From Hyphomicrobiales bacterium (lineage in GTDB: Bacteria > Pseudomonadota > Alphaproteobacteria > Rhizobiales > Beijerinckiaceae), in assembly GCA_947374125.1 (NCBI GenBank), contig CANCAR010000110.1, forward strand, positions 1 through 8,929: a stretch of DNA of 8,929 nt, given 5' to 3'. The first letter of the stretch is position 1, and the number at the start of each line of letters is the position of its first letter. The notes beneath the pieces are model-generated. The model saw only the letters and a list, made by a program, of their open reading frames with translations, did not search any database and had not been told where the DNA came from. Made by a program: the position numbers and the translations under genes. Positions 1 through 7,252 of this stretch are shown in pieces.

Positions 1-1371
1 ATAGGCCAAATCAGACCCCCTAGCGCCGATCCAGTTGAGCCACGCGGCGCGTTGCCGGTCGTCGGCAAACAGCCCGTGAACATAGACCCCGCGGACCAAA
101 TCATTGGCCGAGCGAGCACCATCCCCTTTACCCCCCTCAAACCGCAGCACGGGGCGGGCGGTATCGGGGCCGGATGTGACGCCAATATGCATTTCATAGC
201 CCGAAAACGGGGCGTTTCCGTCGATTTTGGTGCCAGAAACCGCCAAAAGCGTCTTTTTTGGCGCCATTGTGGTCGCAACATCAAGCAAGCCAAGCCCATC
301 GACCCCGCCCGCAACCCCCTCAATCCCTAGCGGGTCATCGATTCGGGTGCCCAACATCTGGTAGCCGCCACACACGCCTAGCACCCGCCCCCCGCGTCTG
401 ACATGCGCTTTGAGGTCAATATCCCACCCCTCTGCCCTTAGCGCTTCAAGATCAGCAATGGTGGCTTTTGAGCCCGGGATGATCACGAGATCGGCATTGG
501 CAGGGATCACCTCACCGCGTCTAACCATCTGCAATTTAATGTTTTTTTCCGCAGCTAGTGGATCAAAATCATCAAAATTCGAAATCCTTGGCAGTTGCAA
601 AACCGCTACCGTAATGGGCGCATCCTTGGAATTCCGCCGCCGATCCAACGCCACCGCATCCTCCGCCGGAAGCCGGAAGGCATCTTTAAAATGCGGGATC
701 AGGCCAAAGCTTTTCCAACCGGATTTCTCCGCAATGATCCGCATCCCGTCCTCGAAAAGGGTCGGATCACCGCGAAAGCGATTGACCATAAACCCTTGAA
801 TTAACTCAGCATCTTGCCGATCTAATACCGCCTTGGTGCCAACAATCTGCGCAATCACGCCGCCGCGATCAATATCGCCCAAGAGGATTACCGGCACCTT
901 CGCCGCCCGCGCAAAGCCCATATTGGCGATGTCATTGGCCCTCAGATTAACCTCCGCCGCACTCCCCGCCCCCTCAATGATCACGAGATCAGCCTCGGCT
1001 TTCAGCCGGTTAAAACTATCCAAAACGGACGCCAATAGGCGCGGCTTAAGCAACTGATAATCCTTGGCTTTTGCCGTTCCTTCCACGCGCCCCTGCACAA
1101 TAATCTGCGAGCCGATTTCGCTTTGGGGTTTGAGCAAAACCGGGTTCATATGCACCGTCGGTTCCACCCCAGCAGCACGAGCCTGAAGCGCCTGCGCCCG
1201 CCCAATCTCCCCGCCATCGGCGGTCACCGCCGCATTGTTCGACATGTTCTGGGGTTTAAAGGGCAGCACCTTCAAACCCCGGTTGCGCGCAACCCGGCAA
1301 AGCCCCGCAACAATGAGCGATTTACCCACATCTGAGCCCGTGCCTTGGATCATAAGGGCTTGAGCAACCAT
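1..1371 (-). CDS. cobQ: Cobyric acid synthase CobQ (3' end cut by window edge)
   Basis: Glutamine-dependent amidase that converts adenosylcobyrinic acid a,c-diamide to adenosylcobyric acid by amidating four side-chain carboxylates; cytoplasmic. The 457 codons visible have no stop, and the family is usually about 480-510 residues, so only the last few percent is missing. The N-terminal dethiobiotin-synthetase-like ATPase domain shows a P-loop-like GTGSDVGKS (residues 10-18), FKPQNMSNN (38-46) and EGAGS (133-137), followed by LGDIDRGG and VNRFRGD. The C-terminal class-I glutamine amidotransferase domain has the nucleophile in GVCGGYQMLG (Cys334) and the histidine of YVHGLF (His432). The ATG at 1371 shares its A with the cobO stop. 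An AAGGAA at 1387-1382 lies 10 bases upstream, so the gene is probably translated from the cobO transcript. Catalytic residues look intact. Identification is firm. Confidence 0.97.
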   Translation of the reverse strand, partial: MVAQALMIQGTGSDVGKSLIVAGLCRVARNRGLKVLPFKPQNMSNNAAVTADGGEIGRAQALQARAAGVEPTVHMNPVLLKPQSEIGSQIIVQGRVEGTAKAKDYQLLKPRLLASVLDSFNRLKAEADLVIIEGAGSAAEVNLRANDIANMGFARAAKVPVILLGDIDRGGVIAQIVGTKAVLDRQDAELIQGFMVNRFRGDPTLFEDGMRIIAEKSGWKSFGLIPHFKDAFRLPAEDAVALDRRRNSKDAPITVAVLQLPRISNFDDFDPLAAEKNIKLQMVRRGEVIPANADLVIIPGSKATIADLEALRAEGWDIDLKAHVRRGGRVLGVCGGYQMLGTRIDDPLGIEGVAGGVDGLGLLDVATTMAPKKTLLAVSGTKIDGNAPFSGYEMHIGVTSGPDTARPVLRFEGGKGDGARSANDLVRGVYVHGLFADDRQRAAWLNWIGARGSDLAY

Positions 1372-1991
1372 CAGAATTCGATTCCTTGCTGCGCTTTCAC
1401 GCCCGCCGCAAAATGATGTTTCACAAGCCCCATTTCGGTCACAAGATCCGCCGCCTCAACCATCTCCGGCTTGGCATTGCGGCCCGTCACCACAATGTGC
1501 AAATCAGGTCTACGGGCTTTCAACGTCTCAACCACCTCCAAAAGCGGCAAATAATCATACCGGAGCGCGATATTTAACTCATCCAGCACCAAGAGCCGGA
1601 TGGTCGGGTCCGCCATCAATTCCTTGACCTTCCCCCAAGCCGCTTCAGCCGCCGCAATATCGCGCGCTTTGTCTTGGGTTTCCCAGGTGAACCCCTCGCC
1701 CATCGAGTACCAACGCACCAAATCCGGAAACCTTTCCAAGGCTTTACGCTCACCTGTCTCCCATGCACCCTTGATAAATTGCACGATGCCCACTGGCCAT
1801 TCATAGCCCAAAGCCCGCATGATCAGGCCAAAAGCCGCCGTCGATTTACCCTTACCGGGGCCTGTATTAACGATCAAAAGCCCCTTCTCGGTAATGGTTT
1901 TGGAGGCGACTTCCGCGTCCTGTACGGCCTTGCGCTTGGCCATTTTTTCCTTGTGCCGTTGGGCCATTTCGTCTTCGGTCAACTCAGCCAT
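1371..1991 (-). CDS. cobO: Cob(I)yrinic acid a,c-diamide adenosyltransferase CobO (BtuR/CobA type)
   Basis: ATP:corrinoid adenosyltransferase that moves the 5'-deoxyadenosyl group of ATP to the reduced cobalt of cobyrinic acid a,c-diamide, just before CobQ acts; cytoplasmic. With the start at 1991 the product is 206 residues, normal for the family. It has a basic, helix-prone N-terminus, the BtuR P-loop GPGKGKST (residues 44-51), a Walker B-like LVLDELN (Asp137-Asn140) and the typical C-terminus AAGVKAQQGIEF. I prefer the ATG at 1991 because a GGAGGG at 2005-2000 on the minus strand sits 8 bases ahead of it. An in-frame ATG at 2012 lies upstream of this site and would add seven residues. First gene of the leftward pair with cobQ. 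No riboswitch is seen on this strand between it and the divergent operon. It could also serve corrinoid salvage, as homologues do. Confidence 0.97.
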   Translation of the reverse strand: MAELTEDEMAQRHKEKMAKRKAVQDAEVASKTITEKGLLIVNTGPGKGKSTAAFGLIMRALGYEWPVGIVQFIKGAWETGERKALERFPDLVRWYSMGEGFTWETQDKARDIAAAEAAWGKVKELMADPTIRLLVLDELNIALRYDYLPLLEVVETLKARRPDLHIVVTGRNAKPEMVEAADLVTEMGLVKHHFAAGVKAQQGIEF

Positions 1992-2071
1992 GATGTGGTC
2001 CCTCCAGCACAATTATGGGTGCTCATACGAAGTTTCGGTGCCAAATGCCATAAGAACCATCATCTCTTAAA

Positions 2072-2100
2072 TTGACATAGGGCACGCCTTAGCCCAGAGT
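2072..2100 (+). promoter_or_regulatory. Candidate promoter of the rightward cob operon
   Basis: A perfect TTGACA at 2072-2077 is followed, after 17 bases, by CAGAGT (2095-2100), a poor -10 match. Such a promoter would start transcription at about 2106-2108, immediately ahead of the first riboswitch helix at 2110. The position is the main support, and the weak -10 keeps this tentative. The remaining bases between the cobO start and here (1992-2071) must hold the leftward promoter. On the minus strand a CATAAT lies close upstream of cobO, but no convincing -35 is correctly spaced from it. Confidence 0.4.
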
Positions 2101-2109
2101 CGAAGCGTG

Positions 2110-2298
2110 AGAAGGCCCTATCGCAAGAGGGGTTAAAAGGGAACATGGTGACGCCGCCTCAAGCGGTTATTCCATGGCTGCCCCCGCAACTGTAAGCGGT
2201 TAGCCTAGTACCAGATAAACCACTGGAAAGCCTTGAAAAAAGGTGGACTGGGAAGGTGGTACAAAGCCATGATCCGTGAGCCAGGAGACCTGCCCTCT
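2110..2298 (+). promoter_or_regulatory. Cobalamin riboswitch, class I (adenosylcobalamin type)
   Basis: The leader RNA contains the signature elements in order: AAAGGGAAC with GGTG at about 2138-2151, the conserved core GGCTGCCCCCGCAACTGTA at 2176-2194, and the B12 box GAGCCAGGAGACCTGCC at 2278-2294. A closing helix P1 can form between AGAAGGC (2110-2116) and GCCCTCT (2292-2298), six pairs with one mismatch. The long peripheral segment between the core and the B12 box (about 2200-2277) agrees with a class-I element. By family knowledge it binds adenosylcobalamin and lowers expression of downstream genes, here DUF1636-cobW-cobN-cobG-cobH. The core matches are essentially exact; outer boundaries are good to a few bases. 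Confidence 0.96.
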
Positions 2299-2308
2299 TA
2301 TGATGAAC

Positions 2309-2399
2309 GCATGATCCGGGCGGGGTGCCTCGGAACGGTTTTCGGCCAGTTTGGCCATTGACGCGGCATTCGTGCCGCTGCGCGCGCCCGGAGCATTGC
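2309..2399 (+). promoter_or_regulatory. Likely riboswitch expression platform with two alternative folds
   Basis: The roughly 130 bases between the B12 box and the first gene hold no convincing coding sequence but are rich in complementary segments. Segment 2315-2321 can form a local hairpin with 2327-2334 (seven pairs, one bulged T, loop GGGGT). The same segment, 2315-2322, is also perfectly complementary to 2385-2392 (TCCGGGCG with CGCCCGGA), and this helix extends through 2309-2313 with 2394-2399 with one mismatch and one bulge. The long-range helix would enclose two small hairpins: GGCCA/TGGCC (2344-2356) and GCGGCA-TTCG-TGCCGC (2363-2378), the latter with a stable TTCG tetraloop. The two pairings of 2315-2322 exclude each other, as expected of a switching platform. 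No T-run follows any stem, so a simple intrinsic terminator is unlikely; translational or Rho-dependent control is more plausible. Pairings are seen by eye only. Confidence 0.5.
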
Positions 2400-2427
2400 A
2401 TCACGCAGTGCGAGATATGGTGTGCGA

Positions 2428-2817
2428 ATGTCTGTGACCACGATATATGTATGTACAAACTGCCGCGCCGTCGACGATCCGTCGGATATCCGCGCTGGCG
2501 CTAGACTGTTGGCCGCGTTAGAGAATTCCTTGATCGATAGCCCGCTTACGGTTCGCCTTGAAGGCGTTGAATGCCTCAGCGTCTGCAAGCGCCCCTGCAC
2601 GGTTGCCTTCTCAGCGCCCGGCAAATGGACCTATGTTTACGGCGATTTTACCGCCGAAACTGCTCCTGAGACCATTCTGGCAGGAGCAGCGCTCTACTCC
2701 GTGGCCGAAGATGGCCTGATCCCCTGGAAGCAACGTCCAGATGCCCTGAAAAAGGGCGTGATCGCACGGCTTCCTCCTTCCGTGTCCTCCCCCCTTATTC
2801 CGGAGCAAGTTCCATGA
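2428..2817 (+). CDS. DUF1636 family cysteine-rich putative metal-binding protein
   Basis: A 129-residue protein of the DUF1636 family, which I recognise as small predicted metal-binding, thioredoxin-like-ferredoxin-type proteins often found next to CobW. Five cysteines fit this: CTNC near the N-terminus (Cys9, Cys12) and a C-x3-C-x3-C cluster at Cys49, Cys53 and Cys57 within ECLSVCKRPC. This pattern could hold an iron-sulfur cluster or a metal ion. No signal peptide or membrane segment is seen, so it is probably cytoplasmic. It is the first gene after the cobalamin riboswitch, and its stop overlaps the cobW start by four bases (ATGA), pointing to joint production with CobW. The start is uncertain: ATG at 2428 or an in-frame GTG at 2422. 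Neither has a strong ribosome site; only GAGA at 2412-2415 is near. A role in cobalt delivery is inference from context. Confidence 0.88.
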   Translation: MSVTTIYVCTNCRAVDDPSDIRAGARLLAALENSLIDSPLTVRLEGVECLSVCKRPCTVAFSAPGKWTYVYGDFTAETAPETILAGAALYSVAEDGLIPWKQRPDALKKGVIARLPPSVSSPLIPEQVP

Positions 2818-3863
2818 CCCTGCAAACCCAACTTTCAAAAATTCCGGTCACCATCATCACGGGATTTCTCGGCGCCGGAAAAACGACTTTGATCCGCTAT
2901 GTCCTTGAAAATGCTAAGGGTCGGCGGCTGGCCCTCATCGTTAATGAGTTTGGTGACATCGGCGTAGATGGCGAGATATTGCGATCCTGCGGCATCGATA
3001 ACTGCCCTGATGAAAACATCATTGAGCTCGCTAACGGCTGCATTTGCTGCACGGTTGCCGATGATTTCATCCCGGCGATTGAAAAGCTGCTGGCCCTTCC
3101 AAACCGGCCCGATCACATCATCGTCGAGACCTCGGGCCTTGCTCTGCCCAAGCCGCTGGTGAAAGCGTTTGATTGGCCGCCGATCCGTTCGCGTTTGACG
3201 GTAGATGGTGTTGTAACCGTGGTGGATGGTGCAGCCGTTGCAGCCGGTCGGTTTGCGGACGATCCCGAAGCGCTCCTTGCCCAACGGGAGGAAGACGTCT
3301 CCATTGATCACGACAATCCGTTAGAGGAAGTGTTTGAAGATCAGCTTCTCTGCGCCGATCTTGTGATCGTCAACAAGGCGGATTTGATAAATAACGAGCA
3401 ACTTAAAGAGGTTTGCGAGCAAATCACAGCCGTCGTCCCCCGTGCAGTCAGAATCGTCGAAACACACGAAGGAAAAGTTGCCAACGAAATTCTTTTGGGC
3501 CTCTCAGCTGCTGCAGAAGATGATCTCGTCAACCGCCCCTCACATCACGACGCTGAAGAAGGACACGACCACGACGATTTTGATAGTTTTGCTCTCCCGG
3601 TGCCCACCATCGCCGATATTCCGGCCTTCCTTGCGCGCCTTGAAAGCATAGCCGCCGAACATGATGTGCTTCGCATCAAGGGATTTCTGGACGTAGCCAA
3701 CAAGCCAATGCGGCTTTTGGTACAAGGCGTTGGTACCCGCTTCAGGCATCATTTTGATACAATCTGGCCGAAAGATACGCCCCGTGCAGGACACCTCGTT
3801 TTTATCGGTGAGAAGGGATTAAGTCGCGCGGCGCTTGAAACTGAGCTAGCCCGGTCACTCTAA
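2814..3863 (+). CDS. cobW: CobW, G3E-family GTPase / cobalt chaperone
   Basis: A 349-residue G3E P-loop GTPase required for cobalamin synthesis in organisms with the aerobic pathway; the family is thought to bind Co(II) with GTP and supply it for cobalt insertion. Motifs in order: Walker A GFLGAGKTT (residues 17-25), the metal site CICC (Cys76-Cys79, CxCC), ETSG (Glu105-Gly108) and the guanine-specificity NKAD (187-190). An acidic histidine-rich stretch with five histidines follows (His244-His253), typical of CobW and likely metal-binding. The CobW C-terminal domain closes the protein. Length agrees with known CobW (about 350). The ATG overlaps the DUF1636 stop by four bases, with GGAG at 2802-2805, 8 bases ahead. 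Position directly before cobN fits a role in feeding cobalt to the chelatase. Other G3E GTPases (zinc or nitrile hydratase types) are made unlikely by this context. Confidence 0.95.
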   Translation: MTLQTQLSKIPVTIITGFLGAGKTTLIRYVLENAKGRRLALIVNEFGDIGVDGEILRSCGIDNCPDENIIELANGCICCTVADDFIPAIEKLLALPNRPDHIIVETSGLALPKPLVKAFDWPPIRSRLTVDGVVTVVDGAAVAAGRFADDPEALLAQREEDVSIDHDNPLEEVFEDQLLCADLVIVNKADLINNEQLKEVCEQITAVVPRAVRIVETHEGKVANEILLGLSAAAEDDLVNRPSHHDAEEGHDHDDFDSFALPVPTIADIPAFLARLESIAAEHDVLRIKGFLDVANKPMRLLVQGVGTRFRHHFDTIWPKDTPRAGHLVFIGEKGLSRAALETELARSL

Positions 3864-3886
3864 ACTCAGGAAACAGTAGACCCGCC

Positions 3887-6800
3887 ATGCACCTCCTTCG
3901 CTCCGAGACAGTTACGCTCGACGAGACGGCAGAAGCCGTTGATCTCGGCCTGTCTCCGGCGGATATCCTGTTTTTATCCTTTACCGACAGTGATCTAGCG
4001 GGATTGGTGGCGGCATGGGAGGCGGACAAAACGGTATATCCGAGTCTCAGGGCAGCAACACTCGCGCAATTAAAGCACCCTTATTCGGTCGATCTGATTG
4101 CCGAAAAATTATTACCTCAGGCAAAGTTTGTGCTGGTTCGTTTGTTGGGCGGCAAAGATTACTGGTCCTATGGCGTTGAGGAACTGTCCCGAACTGCTAA
4201 TAAACTAGGGTTCCATTTAGCAATTGTGCCCGGTGACTATCAGGCTGATCCGCGTCTGGATGACGCTTCAACACTACCTTCGAATGAACTCAAAGTACTT
4301 TGGCGTTTTTTTCACGAAGGCGGCCGAGATAATTTAACGCATTGCCTCGATTGGATAGCGGCCAAACTTGGACAGGATCGTCCAGTCGCTGAGCCCCAGC
4401 CGATTGCACCAATGACCCTGTACAGTGCAGCCTGCCGCCATGGACAGCAGGACGCGCCCGTAGCGCTGATCGTGGCCTATCGCTCCATCATGATTGCAGA
4501 GGATACGGCACCCCTCATTGCCTTGGCGGATGCGCTGGTGGAACGCGGATTTGCGGTCGATTGTGCCTGTGTCTCGAGCTTAAAAGATCCTGCTGCGATA
4601 GACATGATGGCCAAGCACCTTACCGCTTCAAAGCCAGCCATCATCCTCAATACGACCGCCTTTTCTGCCAAGCTCGACAACGGAACCACCGTGCTTGATG
4701 CGGCTGATGTACCTATCTTGCAGACAGTCCTCGCCATGACACAAGAAGCGCCTTGGACCGCATCTTCTAGAGGGCTTTCGTCAACCGATCTTGCAATGAA
4801 CGTCGTTTTACCGGAGCTTGATGGTCGAATTATTTCGCGCGCCATTTCGTTCAAGGCGGAAGCTGATCGTCGAGAGGCAGTTGAGTTTACACGGATTATT
4901 CACAAACCGGCGTTGGATCGCATCCAATTTGTCGCAGACCTTGCGCTCAATTGGACACAGCTTGGCAGCAAGTCGGCTTCTGAAAAGCGGATTGTCTGCG
5001 TCCTTTCGGACTATCCTCATAAAGGCGGTCGAGCGGGATATGCCGTAGGCCTCGATACGCCTAAAAGTGTCTTAGCCATTGGAGAAGAATTGCGTGCCGT
5101 CGGGTACACAATCGGTGCGCTGCCCGATGGCGCATCTTTGATGACGGCGCTGACAGAAGGCCCATTTGCAGAAGGTGTCACGCTATTCGACTATGAGAAC
5201 CTGTTTGCAACGCTGCCGAACGCATTCTGCCAAAGTGTTACCGCTGCATGGGGCGATGCGAAGGACGATCCGTCGCTGGTCGATAAGAACTTTATGTTCC
5301 GCGTGATCAATGCGGGGAATTTAGCGATTACTCTTCAACCTTCGCGTGGTCGCGATATCGATATCAAGGCCGGTTATCACGATCCCACAAAACCACCTTG
5401 CCACGCTTACATCGCCTTTCATTTCTGGTTGACCAAAGTTTTTCGACCCGACGCTCTCATTCACTGCGGCACGCATGGCACGCTGGAATGGTTGCCAGGA
5501 AAATCCGTCGCTTTGTCGTCCGATTGTGCGCCTGAAGTGCTTTTAGGCCCCCTACCCGTGGTTTATCCCTTCATTGTCAACAATCCCGGGGAAGCTGCGC
5601 AAGCCAAGCGTCGATTGGCCGCCATTACCATCGGCCATTTGACACCACCCCTAACCGAGGCGGGCTCTCATGGCGTAGCGGTCGAAATTGAAGGCCTGTT
5701 GGACGAATACTCAACGGCACAAGCCCTCGACCCCCGAAGGGCTACACTTTTAGCGGAACTCATCATCGAACGTGCACGTGAAACGGGGCTGATGTCGGAT
5801 GCTGGGCTTGAGCCAAATACAAATTCCCAAGAGCTCCTTGCCGATCTTGATGCTTGGCTGTGCGATATCAAGGAAATGCGTATTGCAGACGGCCTGCATG
5901 TGTTTGGACGGCAAGAGACAACGGAAGCCTTGGCTGAAACCTTACGTGTGATGTCATCCGTCGAGGATAGGGGAGAAGCTGAAGCCAGACTAAACGCAAG
6001 CGCTCAAGCGGAGATAGATGGATTACTCGCGGCTCTAAGTGGCCGGTTTGTTCCAGCGGGTCCCTCCGGTGCGCCATCGCGCGGCCGCATCGACGTGCTA
6101 CCAACCGGCCGAAATCTCTGCTCGATTGATCCACGTAGTGTTCCAACTCGGACGGCTTGGGAGATCGGCAAACGCACGGCTGATGAAATCATGTCCCGAC
6201 ATGCCCAAGACCATGGCGAATGGCCGTGCTCCATCGTCATCGATTTGTGGGGATCAGCTACGATGCGCACGGGCGGTGACGATTTAGCCCAAGCACTCGC
6301 TCTGCTTGGTGTCAGGCCCATTTGGGAGGCATCGTCATCGCGCGTTACAGGCTTCGAGATTTTACCGGCAGCTAGTTTTGGTCGACCGCGCGTTGACGTT
6401 ACATTGCGCATTTCCGGCCTCTTTCGAGACGTATTTCCGACCCAAATCGCGCTCTTCGACGAGGCGGTGCAATCTGTCTCTCAACTCGATGAAACAGAAG
6501 AAGAAAACCCGCTTGCCGCCAAAAGACGCGTTTTAGAAACTGAACCCTTACGCGTATTCGGCTCTGCACCAGGAACCTTTGGGCTAGGCCTAGGCGAAAC
6601 AATTGCGCGTGGGGATTGGCAGGAACAGTCCCAACTTGGCGAAGCCTACCTCACGGCAAATTCCCACGCTTACAGGGCCAATGGCGAAGGATTTGAGGCA
6701 GGGCAAGCCTTTCGCAATCAAATCGCCTCAGCCGACGCGTTTGTACATGTTCAAGATATGGCAGAGCAGGATATTCTAGATTCAGACGCTTTTTCAGAAC

Positions 6801-7252
6801 ATGAAGGCGGATTTGCAGCGGCTGCAAAATCCTTAGGGGCATCACCAGCACTCTACCATGTCGACACAACCAAGAGCGGTTCGCCCGCCAAGGTGCGCAC
6901 CATAAAGGAAGAAGTCGCGCGCGTATTGAATGGTCGCGCCACAAATCCTCGTTGGATCAAAGGCCAAATGCGCCATGGCTACAGGGGCGCAACAGAAATC
7001 GCTGAAACGGTCAGCAATCTTTATGCCTACGCTGCCTTAGCAAGCGCCGTTGAAAGCCGTCACTTTGACCAAATGTTCGATGCAACGCTTGGACACGAGG
7101 AGGTACGCGACTTCCTAAGAACGGCAAACCATGCCGCAGCCAAATCAATGGCTGCAACCTTCATGGAAGCCGAAAGACGCGGGTTTTGGACGTCACGTAG
7201 AAACTCAACGCAAAACATTCTCAATGAGTTTTTGACGGAGGCCGCGGAATGA
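3887..7252 (+). CDS. cobN: Cobaltochelatase large subunit CobN
   Basis: Large subunit of the ATP-dependent CobNST cobaltochelatase, which inserts Co(II) into hydrogenobyrinic acid a,c-diamide; cytoplasmic, homologous to the magnesium chelatase H subunit. The start MHLLRSE with the nearby LGLSPADILFLS (residues 22-33) is typical of CobN N-termini. The conserved core contains the block IHCGTHGTLEWLPG with His526, His530 and Glu534, matching the H-x-GTHG-x2-E motif of this superfamily, and the C-terminus near RRGFW also looks complete. At 1121 residues it is about 150 shorter than the roughly 1275-residue P. denitrificans protein, yet I see no break in frame. Unlike its neighbours it does not overlap the preceding gene: 23 bases follow cobW, and the only purine site, AGGA at 3868-3871, is 15 bases from the ATG, so initiation may be weak or coupled. 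Its partners cobS and cobT are not in the window. Confidence 0.97.
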   Translation: MHLLRSETVTLDETAEAVDLGLSPADILFLSFTDSDLAGLVAAWEADKTVYPSLRAATLAQLKHPYSVDLIAEKLLPQAKFVLVRLLGGKDYWSYGVEELSRTANKLGFHLAIVPGDYQADPRLDDASTLPSNELKVLWRFFHEGGRDNLTHCLDWIAAKLGQDRPVAEPQPIAPMTLYSAACRHGQQDAPVALIVAYRSIMIAEDTAPLIALADALVERGFAVDCACVSSLKDPAAIDMMAKHLTASKPAIILNTTAFSAKLDNGTTVLDAADVPILQTVLAMTQEAPWTASSRGLSSTDLAMNVVLPELDGRIISRAISFKAEADRREAVEFTRIIHKPALDRIQFVADLALNWTQLGSKSASEKRIVCVLSDYPHKGGRAGYAVGLDTPKSVLAIGEELRAVGYTIGALPDGASLMTALTEGPFAEGVTLFDYENLFATLPNAFCQSVTAAWGDAKDDPSLVDKNFMFRVINAGNLAITLQPSRGRDIDIKAGYHDPTKPPCHAYIAFHFWLTKVFRPDALIHCGTHGTLEWLPGKSVALSSDCAPEVLLGPLPVVYPFIVNNPGEAAQAKRRLAAITIGHLTPPLTEAGSHGVAVEIEGLLDEYSTAQALDPRRATLLAELIIERARETGLMSDAGLEPNTNSQELLADLDAWLCDIKEMRIADGLHVFGRQETTEALAETLRVMSSVEDRGEAEARLNASAQAEIDGLLAALSGRFVPAGPSGAPSRGRIDVLPTGRNLCSIDPRSVPTRTAWEIGKRTADEIMSRHAQDHGEWPCSIVIDLWGSATMRTGGDDLAQALALLGVRPIWEASSSRVTGFEILPAASFGRPRVDVTLRISGLFRDVFPTQIALFDEAVQSVSQLDETEEENPLAAKRRVLETEPLRVFGSAPGTFGLGLGETIARGDWQEQSQLGEAYLTANSHAYRANGEGFEAGQAFRNQIASADAFVHVQDMAEQDILDSDAFSEHEGGFAAAAKSLGASPALYHVDTTKSGSPAKVRTIKEEVARVLNGRATNPRWIKGQMRHGYRGATEIAETVSNLYAYAALASAVESRHFDQMFDATLGHEEVRDFLRTANHAAAKSMAATFMEAERRGFWTSRRNSTQNILNEFLTEAAE

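Noticed and set aside
52..1335. Rightward open frames across the left end (for example 410-799)
   Set aside because: They are antisense to the continuous cobQ reading frame, whose catalytic motifs run through the whole region.
1992..2100. A defined promoter for cobO on the minus strand
   Set aside because: A CATAAT is present near the gene but no -35 element is correctly spaced from it, so no feature is called.
2311..2361. A 16-codon ATG reading frame between riboswitch and first gene, possible leader peptide
   Set aside because: No ribosome site precedes it, it has no regulatory codon pattern, and it lies within the strongly paired leader segment.
2363..2378. Perfect 6-base stem with TTCG loop as an intrinsic terminator
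   Set aside because: No T-run follows; the next bases are TGCGCGCGCC. It is kept only as part of the structured leader.
2159..2624. Leftward open frames across the riboswitch and the start of the DUF1636 gene
   Set aside because: They overlap conserved riboswitch sequence whose conservation is explained by RNA structure on the other strand, and the products resemble nothing known to me.
4477..6944. Several open frames of 60-135 codons antisense to cobN (for example 6004-6411)
   Set aside because: They lie wholly opposite a conserved chelatase gene, match no family I know, and have no ribosome sites or context of their own.
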